Assembly: GCA_004554585.1 (NCBI GenBank)
Contig: SFLH01000012.1
Coordinates: 1 to 64,000 of the forward strand
Origin: Clostridiales bacterium
Lineage (GTDB): Bacteria > Bacillota > Clostridia > Oscillospirales > Oscillospiraceae
Reading direction: 5' to 3'
DNA length: 64,000 bases
The notes under the pieces: generated by a model
What the model saw: only the letters and a program-made list of their open reading frames with translations
Told to the model about the DNA's origin: nothing
Databases searched by the model: none
Shown here: piece after piece, positions 26,274-34,381 of the stretch
Layout of the letters: every line of letters starts with the position of its first letter
Numbering within the stretch: position 1 is the first letter of the stretch
Program-made: the position numbers and the translations under genes

Positions 26274-26546
26274 GAAAAATCCCGCCCCTGAGATTGGTTC
26301 AGGGGCGGGACAGAAAATCGTCTCGCGGTTCCACCCTGCTTGCACAGGCTGAACAGCGCCTGTGCCGCTTCGTTTCCGCTATAACGGGCGGTGCCCGGCC
26401 CAGCCTACTGCCCAAGGGGTTCGGTGGGCGGCTCGGGGAGGGTGCTCTGCCCGGGTCCTTGGCGCGGGGGGACTTCCAGCCACGGTCCTCCCTCTCTGTT
26501 CGCCGGCCCGGGAAAGGTTCCCGTCGCAGCCTGTGTTCTTGCTAAC
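26274..26546 (-). promoter_or_regulatory. T-box leader of thrS
   Basis: On the minus strand the T-box AGGGTGGAACCGCG lies at 26337-26324. It is followed by the terminator CCCGCCCCTGA...TCAGGGGCGGG (26309-26281) and TTTTT (26279-26275). Upstream, AGAGAG and GGACCGTGG fit the distal part of stem I. A candidate specifier triplet ACC (Thr) is at 26443-26441; this pairing is inferred, not certain. Uncharged tRNA-Thr is expected to stabilise the antiterminator and allow transcription of thrS and the genes behind it. Confidence 0.92.
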
Positions 26547-26552
26547 GAAAGC

Positions 26553-26581
26553 ATTATATGCTCGGGGGCGGAAAATGTCAA
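26553..26581 (-). promoter_or_regulatory. Consensus promoter of thrS
   Basis: TTGACA (26581-26576), a 17-bp spacer, and TATAAT (26558-26553): an exact vegetative consensus. Confidence 0.93.
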
Positions 26582-26658
26582 GGGGCCTCGTTCATTCCTC
26601 CTTTTGGAAAAATGGAGACGACGCTCGAAACCATACTGTATGTGGCATATTCCCAATT

Positions 26659-27345
26659 TTAAAGAATTGATTTTTGCTTTTTTCCTTCTACCTTGAATTC
26701 AAAGCCATAGAATCCATAGGCATTTTTCCTTATCTGCGACGGGGTTACACCTCGGTACAGTTTTAGAGCTTCTCTATGTAACGCCATTGTAAAGTATCTT
26801 AGTGTCTGCGGATCCTCTATTGCACCATATCCGTAAGATTCAAATAATATTGTATTCCAATGAAAAGAATCGTCGTTATTATATTTCTTTAACTGAAAAT
26901 CATCATCGATGGTCTGGCTAGTTGGCATACGTACCCAATTTCCCCCTGGATCCATAACAGGCTTAAACTCCCGATGTAAAACATACTGCATTTGATCCTC
27001 ACCAGAAACGGACACTTCCTCCAAGCAGCGAAAGAGTACATCTGTGTCATGATTATTTATGATGACAGCAACAGGTGTTACAATGAATTGCCGCAGATTG
27101 GAATCCCAGCTTCCCTGAGACTCTCCAAACCACGCCATTTCCCTACACAACGACAGGATAGATTGCATCAACTCTCCGGATGCCAATTTGTCCAAAATAA
27201 CACGTTCCTTTTCATCTGTTTCCCTCTGTCTTCTTTCTTGTTCCTCCCTCTCTCGTTTTTTTCGCAGTTCCTCCTGCCTTACTTTTTCCTCTAACAGTTC
27301 ATTATGTCGCCGCTTAGCTTCTTTAATTGCATCGAAAATACCCAT
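26659..27345 (-). CDS. Hypothetical coiled-coil protein of AT-rich cassette
   Basis: 228 residues. Residues about 8-50 are a highly charged helix (KEAKRRHNELLEEKVRQEEL, then KKREREEQERRQRE), probably coiled coil. Residues about 55-228 are a mixed globular domain (VTPVAVIINNHDTDVLFRCL, ESYGYGAIEDPQ, YGFYGFEFKV). No signal or membrane segment. I recognise no family. It is last of three genes transcribed from 28475, 23 bases after the YbjN-like gene. Base composition is far more AT-rich than the flanking genes, which suggests acquisition by transfer. Confidence 0.8.
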   Translation of the reverse strand: MGIFDAIKEAKRRHNELLEEKVRQEELRKKREREEQERRQRETDEKERVILDKLASGELMQSILSLCREMAWFGESQGSWDSNLRQFIVTPVAVIINNHDTDVLFRCLEEVSVSGEDQMQYVLHREFKPVMDPGGNWVRMPTSQTIDDDFQLKKYNNDDSFHWNTILFESYGYGAIEDPQTLRYFTMALHREALKLYRGVTPSQIRKNAYGFYGFEFKVEGKKQKSIL

Positions 27346-27368
27346 TCCTTCACCCCTGTATTATTTCT

Positions 27369-27881
27369 TTATCTCATAATATCGTTAACAAGCTTTTGGA
27401 TTTTATCAATTACCTCATTGGTTTCCTGTTTATTCAGTCTACCATTGCAGTAATGTTTGAGAATTTCAAATTCATCCAGCACCATTTTTAGCACAATGTG
27501 GAACAATTTTTCAAATTCTTCCTCATCAATTCCATTGGCAACGGAATAGGCATAATCGTATGTGATTTCACCATCTCTTTCATCATATTTGATTGCTCCA
27601 AACAATTTTTTTGCATTTTCTTTGGCAATTAATTGACAAAGAGGATAGCTATATACAGGGTCCGCACAAATCGGTAGGTAACCAACCAAAATACAGGCTC
27701 GACGCTTTACATCGATCTGCGCACTCATCTTGATGGTATGGCCCTCAATCATAAAACTGAGTTCAAAGATGGTTGTTGTAGGGGATATTTCTTTTTTGTC
27801 ATAGGTCCAATAATTTTTATCAAAGAAATTTGTAATCTGCTGGGTAATTACACTCAAAAATTCTCGATCCGATTGAAACAT
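27369..27881 (-). CDS. YbjN-like small protein of AT-rich cassette
   Basis: 170 residues, cytosolic. The central stretch (ACILVGYLPICADP, LIAKENAKKLFGAIKYDERDGEI then TYDYAY, EEEFEKLFHIVLKMVLDEFE) has the beta-beta-helix layout of YbjN and type III secretion chaperone-like domains: two-strand pairs describing a paper-thin sheet, then a helix ending in DEF. The assignment is by pattern and tentative. It sits between the CFI-box gene and the coiled-coil gene in one apparent operon. Confidence 0.75.
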   Translation of the reverse strand: MFQSDREFLSVITQQITNFFDKNYWTYDKKEISPTTTIFELSFMIEGHTIKMSAQIDVKRRACILVGYLPICADPVYSYPLCQLIAKENAKKLFGAIKYDERDGEITYDYAYSVANGIDEEEFEKLFHIVLKMVLDEFEILKHYCNGRLNKQETNEVIDKIQKLVNDIMR

Positions 27882-27974
27882 CTTTCATTCCCCCTAGTGT
27901 TTTTTATTTTTCCTATCTATATAGCCATAGCACCATTGCCTGACAAGAGCAGATTGAGACAACTGTCAATGCCC

Positions 27975-28436
27975 TTACCATTTTCCCAGAAAGTTTTCTA
28001 CTTCCTTTTGGTACAGATCCCACGCTTCTTTCAACCGGCCTCCTTTAATGAGCGCTACACAAGGTTGTACTAAGCAATTGTAAATTCCTTGAAACGCTTC
28101 TTGCCTATCATTTCTTTCTCGAATCCTATTCACGATGCCAGGCGCAACTCGGTAATACTCCGCAATTGCTTCCTGCCCGCCTGGCTGTTTCATCAACCAG
28201 GTATCTCGAAACTTTCGAAGCACTGTCAACTCCTCACAGTCGTCAGGCAGTCCCATTGCCTCTATGCAGGCAGATGTTAAGAAACATCCTCCAGTCTCAT
28301 CCTTTTCCCCACGATAAATAGCGCAGTCACCATAGTCGTAATTTCTACAGTATTTGTAGTAAATTTCCTCATCGACATAGTTTTGTTGCTTGGTGCAATA
28401 ATAATCAGATCTCCAAGTATAAAACGGGCAACTCAT
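27975..28436 (-). CDS. CFI-box-type Cys-rich small protein
   Basis: 153 residues. The N-terminal ~40 residues hold spaced cysteines among Tyr (C3, C14, C30 and C38: CPFY, YYC, YYKYC, YGDCAIY), suggesting a small metal-binding module. Next comes GGCFLTSAC followed by LTVLRKFRDTWLM, the pattern seen in CFI-box proteins (C-F-[IL]-x-T/S-A... then LR.FRD..L). A helical tail ends WDLYQKEVENFL. No transmembrane helix. Function is not established. It is the first gene of the cassette, about 35 bases from the promoter. Confidence 0.78.
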   Translation of the reverse strand: MSCPFYTWRSDYYCTKQQNYVDEEIYYKYCRNYDYGDCAIYRGEKDETGGCFLTSACIEAMGLPDDCEELTVLRKFRDTWLMKQPGGQEAIAEYYRVAPGIVNRIRERNDRQEAFQGIYNCLVQPCVALIKGGRLKEAWDLYQKEVENFLGKW

Positions 28437-28457
28437 TTACTACCCCTCCAATCTTTT

Positions 28458-28494
28458 CTTTTAGAATGTATTATACCATTCTTTTAGAATATAT
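28458..28494. promoter_or_regulatory. Candidate operator: palindrome and direct repeat
   Basis: Palindrome AGAATG-N8-CATTCT (28463-28482) covers the -10 of the minus-strand cassette promoter. The 14-mer CTTTTAGAATGTAT (28458-28471) recurs as CTTTTAGAATATAT (28481-28494), 23 bp apart. A likely binding site for the divergent XRE protein. Confidence 0.65.
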
Positions 28495-28498
28495 GCAA
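28470..28498 (-). promoter_or_regulatory. Promoter of AT-rich cassette
   Basis: TTGCAT (28498-28493), a 17-bp spacer, and TATAAT (28475-28470). Confidence 0.78.
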
Positions 28499-28542
28499 GG
28501 GGTAGTTTACTCATTAAGATGAAACCATAAGGAGATGATGCC

Positions 28543-28842
28543 ATGAACACAGCAATCGACTTACTTGGTGATACGATTCGTGCCGCTCGCATGAAAAAAG
28601 GCTATACACAAGAGGCTTTCGCAGAAATGCTTGACATTACTCCTGTCCATTTGGCCAACATCGAAGGCTCTCGACGTAAGCCCTCCGTTCCCCTCCTGTT
28701 TCAAATGATGGAACTCTTGGATTTTTCCGTAGATGCCTTGGTGTTTTCTGAAGACCATGGAACGCCAGTGCTCCATCTGGATGGACTCAATGATCGTCAG
28801 ATAGAAGCAGTGATCCGCCTTGTAGAATCCATAAAAATGTGA
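28543..28842 (+). CDS. XRE-family helix-turn-helix regulator
   Basis: 99 residues from ATG 28543 after AAGGAG (28529-28534). An HTH_3 domain fills residues about 8-65: IRAARMKKGYTQEAFAEML, TPVHLANIEGSRRKPS. A short C-terminal helix (NDRQIEAVIRLVESI) probably dimerises. It is divergent from the three-gene cassette with a palindrome between them, so it most likely represses the cassette and itself. The gene is more GC-rich than the cassette but lies inside the same island. It ends inside a 19-bp terminator stem. Confidence 0.88.
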   Translation: MNTAIDLLGDTIRAARMKKGYTQEAFAEMLDITPVHLANIEGSRRKPSVPLLFQMMELLDFSVDALVFSEDHGTPVLHLDGLNDRQIEAVIRLVESIKM

Positions 28843-28879
28843 GCAGCGGCTTGAGAAGATTTCTCAAGCCGCTGCTCAC
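28839..28879 (+). terminator. Terminator of XRE gene
   Basis: A 19-bp perfect stem (28839-28857 with 28861-28879, loop GAT) that overlaps the stop codon, followed by GCTTTTATTT. Confidence 0.88.
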
Positions 28880-29173
28880 GCTTTTATTTAGATACTGCCA
28901 CCTTCTTTTTATCTCTCTAGAGAAGTCAACTACTGAATACATTGCCTGCGCCAGCGCAGGATTTCCCCAAGAATCCTTTCCCCTGTTGTCCTCATCACCT
29001 AAGAAGCATTCCCATCCCAGATTGCTTTCTGGCTAGCCAAGTCATCAACCATCAAGAGATCCCTGCGTTTTCCAGAGAAAGACCGGGGCTTGCGCGGGCA
29101 TCCTTTTTTTGGTATATTGTTAAGTATTATTCTATGTTTTCCTAGTTTTGCTGGGAAGATGGGAGGGTGATCT
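28880..29173. other. Intergenic region right of the AT-rich cassette
   Basis: About 290 bases in which composition returns gradually to that of the chromosome. Contains the antiporter promoter at its right end and nothing else I can support; no direct repeats or tRNA-like sequence marking an insertion site were seen. Confidence 0.5.
29090..29118 (+). promoter_or_regulatory. Promoter of K+/H+ antiporter
   Basis: TTGCGC (29090-29095), a 17-bp spacer, and TATATT (29113-29118). Confidence 0.7.
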
Positions 29174-30787
29174 ATGACATTATTCCTGCTCGTCTCCGCC
29201 ATTGTCATTTTGGCCTGTGTGCTGTGCAACAAGCTCACCAGCAAATTGGGCGTGCCTGCCTTGCTGGCCTTTATTCTGTTGGGCATGTTCTTTGGCTCAG
29301 ACGGCGTAGTAAAGATTCCCTTCGACAACTATGTGCTGGCCCAGGACCTGTGTTCGGCGGCTCTGATTTTTATTATGTTCTACGGCGGCTTCGGCACCAA
29401 TTGGCACCAGGCTCGGCCCGTGGCCGTCAAGGCGGCTCTACTCTCCTCCCTGGGCACCACCCTCACCGCCGGGCTGGTGGGTCTGTTCTGCTGGCAGGTG
29501 CTGGCCCTGCCCACATTGGAGAGTTTCCTGCTGGGGGCCATCATCGCCTCTACAGACGCAGCCTCAGTCTTTTCCATTCTGCGCTCCAAGCGGCTGGACC
29601 TGCGGGACCACACCGCCTCTCTGCTGGAGGTGGAGAGCGGCAGCAACGACCCCTTTGCCTACATGCTCACCGTTCTTCTGTTGTCCCTGATGAGCGACGG
29701 TCTGTCCGCCCCGGTGGTTCTGTATCAGATTTTCGCCCAACTAGTCTATGGGGGCGCCTTGGGTATCGCCATTGCCTTGGCCGCCCGGTTCATTCTGCGG
29801 CGGTTCTCCCTGGTTTCGGCAGGCTTTGACGCCATCTTTCTGGTGGCTGTGGCCCTGCTCTCCTACGCCGCCCCCACGTTGCTGGGCGGCAACGGGTATT
29901 TGAGCGTCTACTTGACGGGGATCCTCCTGGGCAACGGCAAATTAGCCAACAAGCAGGCGCTGGTGAACTTCTTCGACGGGGTCACTGGGCTCATGCAGAT
30001 GTTCCTGTTCTTCCTGCTGGGCCTGCTCTCCTTCCCCTCCCAACTGCCCGCCATCGCCCCCACAGCCCTGGCGGTGGCCCTCTTCCTGACCTTCGTGGCC
30101 CGGCCAGCGGCAGTCTTTCTTCTCATGTCTCCCTTTCACAGCCGTGTGCGGCAGATGCTGCTGGTGTCCTGGTCGGGGCTGCGCGGGGCAGCCTCCATTG
30201 TCTTCTCCATCCTAGCCATCACCAGCCCGGCCATGACCAACCTGGACCTATACCACATCGTTTTTTTCATTGTCCTCTTCTCCATTCTCCTCCAAGGCAC
30301 CCTCATCCCTCCCTTGGCCAAGAAACTGGACATGACCGACCGGGAATCCAACGTCTTAAAGACCTTTACCGACTACACCGATGAGATCCCCATCCAGTTT
30401 CTCCAGTGCACGCTCTCCCCTGGCCACCCCTGGGCAGGCCAGCCTCTTCATGCTCTCTCCCTGCCCCCAGACTGTCTGCTGGTACTCTTGCTGCGCCAGG
30501 GCGAGAAGATCATTCCTCGCGGCAGTACCATTCTGGCTCCCGGAGATACCTTGATTCTCAGCGGCCGGGCCGGGGAAGCCGTCCCCGGCGTTTATCTCTA
30601 CGAGCGGACCCTAGAAGCCGAGGACCCCTGGTTGGGCCACCCTCTGGCCGCCCTACCCACCGACTCTCTGCTGATTATCCTGGTGCGCCGGGGGGAGGAA
30701 GTTCTTATCCCCCGGGGCGACACGGTTCTCGAGGCAGGGGACACCTTGGTCATCAACGACAGCGGGACAGACCAGCCTGTGTTATAA
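29174..30787 (+). CDS. Potassium/proton antiporter (CPA1/NhaP2-type) with RCK_C domains
   Basis: 537 residues from ATG 29174 after GGGAGGGTG. Residues about 1-385 form 12-13 membrane helices of a Na+(K+)/H+ exchanger. Helix-pair motifs include GAIIASTDAASVFSIL and VESGSNDPFAY (the ND pair of cation transport) and SWSGLRGAASIVFSI. The cytosolic tail has two RCK_C/TrkA_C-like domains (about 400-465 and 470-533; each with LIL.R.GE..IPRG....GD.L.). It exports K+ or Na+ and controls cytoplasmic pH and osmotic balance. RCK_C domains commonly bind c-di-AMP or nucleotides; whether these do is not shown by the sequence. Confidence 0.9.
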   Translation: MTLFLLVSAIVILACVLCNKLTSKLGVPALLAFILLGMFFGSDGVVKIPFDNYVLAQDLCSAALIFIMFYGGFGTNWHQARPVAVKAALLSSLGTTLTAGLVGLFCWQVLALPTLESFLLGAIIASTDAASVFSILRSKRLDLRDHTASLLEVESGSNDPFAYMLTVLLLSLMSDGLSAPVVLYQIFAQLVYGGALGIAIALAARFILRRFSLVSAGFDAIFLVAVALLSYAAPTLLGGNGYLSVYLTGILLGNGKLANKQALVNFFDGVTGLMQMFLFFLLGLLSFPSQLPAIAPTALAVALFLTFVARPAAVFLLMSPFHSRVRQMLLVSWSGLRGAASIVFSILAITSPAMTNLDLYHIVFFIVLFSILLQGTLIPPLAKKLDMTDRESNVLKTFTDYTDEIPIQFLQCTLSPGHPWAGQPLHALSLPPDCLLVLLLRQGEKIIPRGSTILAPGDTLILSGRAGEAVPGVYLYERTLEAEDPWLGHPLAALPTDSLLIILVRRGEEVLIPRGDTVLEAGDTLVINDSGTDQPVL

Positions 30788-30856
30788 TCCCGCAAGGTTC
30801 ACTCCCCCTTCCACCGCCGATGGCAAGGGGAGTTTTCTCCACGAAACGAGGAAAAA

Positions 30857-30881
30857 GCCGGCAGCCCCACGGGCTGCCGGC
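30857..30881. terminator. Terminator between convergent genes
   Basis: GCCGGCAGCCC / GGGCTGCCGGC, 11-bp stem with loop CAC; on the minus strand it is followed by TTTTT, so mainly it ends the coaD operon. Confidence 0.82.
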
Positions 30882-30905
30882 GTTTGTGTGGTTTGGTTTT
30901 TCAGC

Positions 30906-31448
30906 TTATTCGTCGTCCTCGTCGGCCTCGGCGTCGTACATGGCCCGGCGGGGAGCGGACTGACTCCGGGGGGCGGGGCTTCCGGAAATGGCGCCCAAGG
31001 CGGAGCGGAACTTGGCGCGGGAGTGCTTGACCTCGTCGTAGGCATCGGCCACGGCCTCTTCCATCCGGCGCAGGGTGTCCTCACAGTAGTCACTGGCGGC
31101 AGTTTTCAGCATCCGGCACTGCTCTTCGGCGTCCGCGATGATCTGGTCGGCCTGCTTCTCCGCCTCCCGGACGATGGCGCTCTCGTTGACCAGGCGCTTG
31201 GCATACTCCTCGGCCTGGTCGCGCAGGTCATCGGCCTCCCGCTTGGCGGAGGCGATATAATCATTCCGGTTGGCCACCAGGTCCTTGGCCCGCTTGATCT
31301 CCACGGGCAGCTCGGCCTTTACGTCGTCGATCATGTCCAGGACACGGTCCCGCTCGATGACGCACTTGTCGTTGTTCAGAGGGGCGTTTTTCGCTTCTTC
31401 GATCTCCGTATATAAAAGATCCAGTAATTCTTCAATGCTGCCTGCCAT
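30906..31448 (-). CDS. Coiled-coil protein (DivIVA/ATP-synthase-b-like)
   Basis: 180 residues, starting preferably at ATG 31448, 11 bases after AAGGAG (the ATG at 31457 is only 2 bases from it). Almost wholly helical: residues about 25-140 are a long charged coiled coil (ASAKREADDLRDQAEEYAKR, then EAEKQADQIIADAEE) like F0 subunit b or DivIVA-type scaffolds, then a disordered acidic tail (DAEADEDDE). No membrane helix. The start overlaps the 3' end of coaD, so translation is probably coupled. The role is uncertain; cell-division or envelope scaffolding is a guess from the fold. Confidence 0.75.
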   Translation of the reverse strand: MAGSIEELLDLLYTEIEEAKNAPLNNDKCVIERDRVLDMIDDVKAELPVEIKRAKDLVANRNDYIASAKREADDLRDQAEEYAKRLVNESAIVREAEKQADQIIADAEEQCRMLKTAASDYCEDTLRRMEEAVADAYDEVKHSRAKFRSALGAISGSPAPRSQSAPRRAMYDAEADEDDE

Positions 31449-31938
31449 TGCATTCATCGCTCCTTACCAATTTATTTTTCACATCGTCAATGATCTCCCG
31501 GGGGAGGAACTCATCCAAGTTGGCACGGTAGCGCGCCAGTTCCTTGACCACCGAAGAGCTGAGGTAGGTGTACTTTTCGTTGGAGGGGAAGAACACCGTG
31601 TCCAGATCGGGGTTGATCTTGCTGTTGACCATGGCCATCTGGACTTCCTGCTCAAAGTCGGATACTGCCCGCAGGCCCTTGACCAGGACTCTGGCCCCTT
31701 TTTCCTTGGCGTATTCCGCCACCAGGCCGTAGTTCACATCAAACTCCACATTGCTGACCTGAATGCTCTTGCGCATCAGTTCGATCCGCTCTTCCGGAGC
31801 GAAGAGGCCGCCGTTTTTCTCTGAGTTTACCATGACGCACACGATGACCTTGTCAAAAGCCATGGCGGCCCGCTTGATGATGTTGATGTGACCCAAGGTG
31901 ACCGGGTCGAAGCTGCCGGGGTAGATTGCGATCTTCAT
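31432..31938 (-). CDS. coaD: Pantetheine-phosphate adenylyltransferase CoaD
   Basis: 168 residues from ATG 31938, the standard size. A nucleotidyltransferase-fold enzyme making dephospho-CoA from 4'-phosphopantetheine and ATP. Motifs: YPGSFDPVTLGHINII (T/HxGH), VLVKGLRAVSDFEQE and YTYLSSSVVKEL (ISSxxxR-type, here SSSVVKE). It follows rsmD by 43 bases, the common rsmD-coaD order, and overlaps the next gene. Confidence 0.95.
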   Translation of the reverse strand: MKIAIYPGSFDPVTLGHINIIKRAAMAFDKVIVCVMVNSEKNGGLFAPEERIELMRKSIQVSNVEFDVNYGLVAEYAKEKGARVLVKGLRAVSDFEQEVQMAMVNSKINPDLDTVFFPSNEKYTYLSSSVVKELARYRANLDEFLPREIIDDVKNKLVRSDECNGRQH

Positions 31939-31981
31939 AGCCTGTTTTGTCCTCTCTTTTTGCCGCCGTGGACCGGTTGTC

Positions 31982-32530
31982 TCAGTCCACCTGGCGCCGG
32001 TACAGGGCTGTGCGAATCTTGCCGTACCGGTATTCTTTCTGGAGCCCATAGGGGGCCGGCACTGCCGGCCAACCCGCAACAGACCCATTTTCGCAGACTA
32101 TTATACCATTTTCGGACACAATGTCAATCACTGTGATGGTTTCCAACGCTTTTTCCAACATCCCGCTGTTGTAGGGCGGGTCCAGGAAGATCACGTCGAA
32201 GGTCTCCCGGCAGCGGGAGAGGAAGGCCTGGTAGTCGGCCTGGACCACAGCGGCCCGGCCGGCAAGGCCCGTCAGGGCCAGGTTGTCCCGGATGATCCCC
32301 ACAGCCTCTTTGCGCAGGTCCACAAAGGTGCAGTGGGCAGCTCCCCGAGAGAGGGCCTCAATGCCCATCTGGCCGGTGCCGCCGAACAGGTCCAGCACCC
32401 GCCGGCCCTCGATCTCAAACTGGATGCTGGAGAAAATGCCCTCCTTTACCCGGTCGGCGGTGGGGCGGGTCTCCAGCCCCACGGGCTCTTTCAGCCGCCG
32501 GCCGCGGGCGGTGCCTGTGATGACGCGCAT
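31982..32530 (-). CDS. rsmD: 16S rRNA (guanine966-N2)-methyltransferase RsmD
   Basis: 182 residues; AGGAGGAG precedes ATG 32530. A Rossmann methyltransferase with SAM motif LDLFGGTGQMGIEALSRGA and catalytic DPPY (FLDPPYNSG). It methylates G966 of 16S rRNA. The first 40 bases overlap the end of uvrC in another frame, so the two are translationally linked. Confidence 0.94.
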   Translation of the reverse strand: MRVITGTARGRRLKEPVGLETRPTADRVKEGIFSSIQFEIEGRRVLDLFGGTGQMGIEALSRGAAHCTFVDLRKEAVGIIRDNLALTGLAGRAAVVQADYQAFLSRCRETFDVIFLDPPYNSGMLEKALETITVIDIVSENGIIVCENGSVAGWPAVPAPYGLQKEYRYGKIRTALYRRQVD

Positions 32531-34353
32531 GGGTTCTCCTCCTCTTTGGTTCTAAAATGTTGATACACGGCCAAGGCCGCTGTCTTGGGCAGCACGGCTT
32601 CCAGCTGGGCCAGGTCTGCCTGGCGGATGGCCTTGACGCTGCCGAAGTGTTTGAGTAGCTTTTTGCGCCGGGTCTCTCCGATGCCGGGGATGCGCTCCAG
32701 GACGGAGCCCAGGCTGCTCTTGGTGTGCTGCTTGTGGTGAAAGCCCACGGCGGAGCGGTGGGTTTCCTCCTGGATCTGCCCCACAAAGGCAAACAGGGCG
32801 GGGACGGCCTGGATGCCGATCTCCCGGCCGTCGGGGGTCACCAGGGCCCGGGTGCGGTGGCGGTCGTCCTTGACCATGCCAAAGACGGGCACCGACAGCC
32901 CCAGATCCTCCATGGCCCGCCGGGCCACCAGGGCGTGCTGGGCGCCGCCGTCGATGAGCAGCAGGTCCGGTGGGGAGGCGAAGTCCGTCTCCTTCTCCCG
33001 GCGGAAGCGCCGGGTGATCACCTGCTCCATGGAGGCATAGTCGTCGGGGCCAGTCAGGTCCCGGAGCTTGAAATAGCGATAAGCCCCCTTCTTGGGCTTG
33101 CCCTGCTCAAAGACCGTCATGGCCGCCACGATGTCCGAGGCCCCGGTGTTGGAGATATCATAGGCCTCGATCCGCCCAGGGGGCTGGGGCAGGCCCAGCA
33201 GGTCCGCCAGCAGGGTCAGGACCTTTGAGGTGCGCTCCTCCCGGGTGGTCAGGCGCTCACACTCGGCTTGGGCGTTCTCCCAGGCCATGCGGATAAGGTC
33301 GGCCTTGGCCCCCCGCTGGGGGGTGACCAGCTTCACCTTTCGCCCAGCCTGATGGGACAGCAGCCGGGCAATCTCCGCCCCTCCCTCCACGGCCTCGGGC
33401 AGGAGGATCTGCCGAGGCAGCAAGCCCCGGGGGGTATAGTACTGGACCAGGAAGGCAGACAGGATCTCCTGGGGCTCCTCTCCGCCGGTGGGAAAGACCT
33501 CCAGGTCCCGGCCGGCCAGTTCCCCTTCCCGAAAGTGGAGGACGGCCACGCCGCTGCGGACTTGGCCGGTGTACAAGCCCAGCACGTCGGTGTCGGCCAA
33601 ATAGGCCGAGACCACCTTCTGCCGCTTGCCCAGCAGGGTGATGGCCCGCAGGCGGTCCCGCAGGGCAGCGGCCTTTTCAAACTCCAGGGCCTCCGCCGCC
33701 TGCTCCATCTGCTCCCGCAGGTCCTTTTCCACCTGGCCGAACTTGCCCTCCAGCAGGCGGATGGCCTGGTCGATGGCCTGCTGGTGCTGGGCCTGGGGGA
33801 CAGCCTTTTGGCAGTAGCCGTCGCACTGGCCCATGTGGAAGTTCAGGCAGGGGCGCTCCTTGTCCTGGTCTCGGGGAAATTTCTTCCCGCAGGAGGGCAG
33901 CTTCAGGGCCGTGCGCAGGGCGTCCAGGATGGCCTGGGTGTCGTGGCGGCCCCCAAAGGGGCCGAAATACCGAGCCCCATCATCGGCCATGCGGCTCTGG
34001 ATGGAGAAGCGGGGGTAGCGCTCACCCACCGACAGGCGGATGTAGGGGTAGCCCTTGTCGTCCTTCAGCAGAATGTTGTAGCGGGGTTTATGGCGCTTGA
34101 TGAGGGAGTTTTCCAGCACCAGGGCCTCAAACTCCGAGTCGGCCACGATGGTGTCGAAGTGGTCGATCTGGGCCACCATGGCCCGGGTCTTTTCCGTGTG
34201 GCTGGCCTGGTCGTGGAAGTACTGGCTGACCCGGTTTTTCAAGGCCTTGGCCTTGCCCACGTAGATGACCGTCCCCTCTTTGTCCATCATCAGGTAGACC
34301 CCGGGCTGAAGAGGGAGGCTCAGCGCTTTTTCTTTCAGTTCGTCAAAGGTCAT
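32491..34353 (-). CDS. uvrC: Excinuclease ABC subunit C
   Basis: 620 residues from ATG 34353 after GAGGAGGG. Layout: N-terminal GIY-YIG nuclease (PGVYLMMDKEGTVIYVGKA), a Cys-containing region (NFHMGQCDGYCQKAV), UVR motif near 205-240, RNase H-like nuclease domain (IEAYDISNTGASDIVAAM, LLLIDGGAQHA), and C-terminal helix-hairpin-helix (LERIPGIGETRRKKLLKHF). It makes both incisions in nucleotide excision repair with UvrAB, which are not in this window. It lies just after the HPr terminator; no clear promoter of its own. Confidence 0.95.
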   Translation of the reverse strand: MTFDELKEKALSLPLQPGVYLMMDKEGTVIYVGKAKALKNRVSQYFHDQASHTEKTRAMVAQIDHFDTIVADSEFEALVLENSLIKRHKPRYNILLKDDKGYPYIRLSVGERYPRFSIQSRMADDGARYFGPFGGRHDTQAILDALRTALKLPSCGKKFPRDQDKERPCLNFHMGQCDGYCQKAVPQAQHQQAIDQAIRLLEGKFGQVEKDLREQMEQAAEALEFEKAAALRDRLRAITLLGKRQKVVSAYLADTDVLGLYTGQVRSGVAVLHFREGELAGRDLEVFPTGGEEPQEILSAFLVQYYTPRGLLPRQILLPEAVEGGAEIARLLSHQAGRKVKLVTPQRGAKADLIRMAWENAQAECERLTTREERTSKVLTLLADLLGLPQPPGRIEAYDISNTGASDIVAAMTVFEQGKPKKGAYRYFKLRDLTGPDDYASMEQVITRRFRREKETDFASPPDLLLIDGGAQHALVARRAMEDLGLSVPVFGMVKDDRHRTRALVTPDGREIGIQAVPALFAFVGQIQEETHRSAVGFHHKQHTKSSLGSVLERIPGIGETRRKKLLKHFGSVKAIRQADLAQLEAVLPKTAALAVYQHFRTKEEENPCASSQAPPAAGG

Positions 34354-34381
34354 CTGCCCCCTCCTCTCCCCTCATAGGCTG

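Noticed and set aside
28880..29173. Possible att site or mobile-element boundary at the right end of the AT-rich island
   Set aside because: No direct repeat matching the left end near 26600-26660, no tRNA gene and no integrase.
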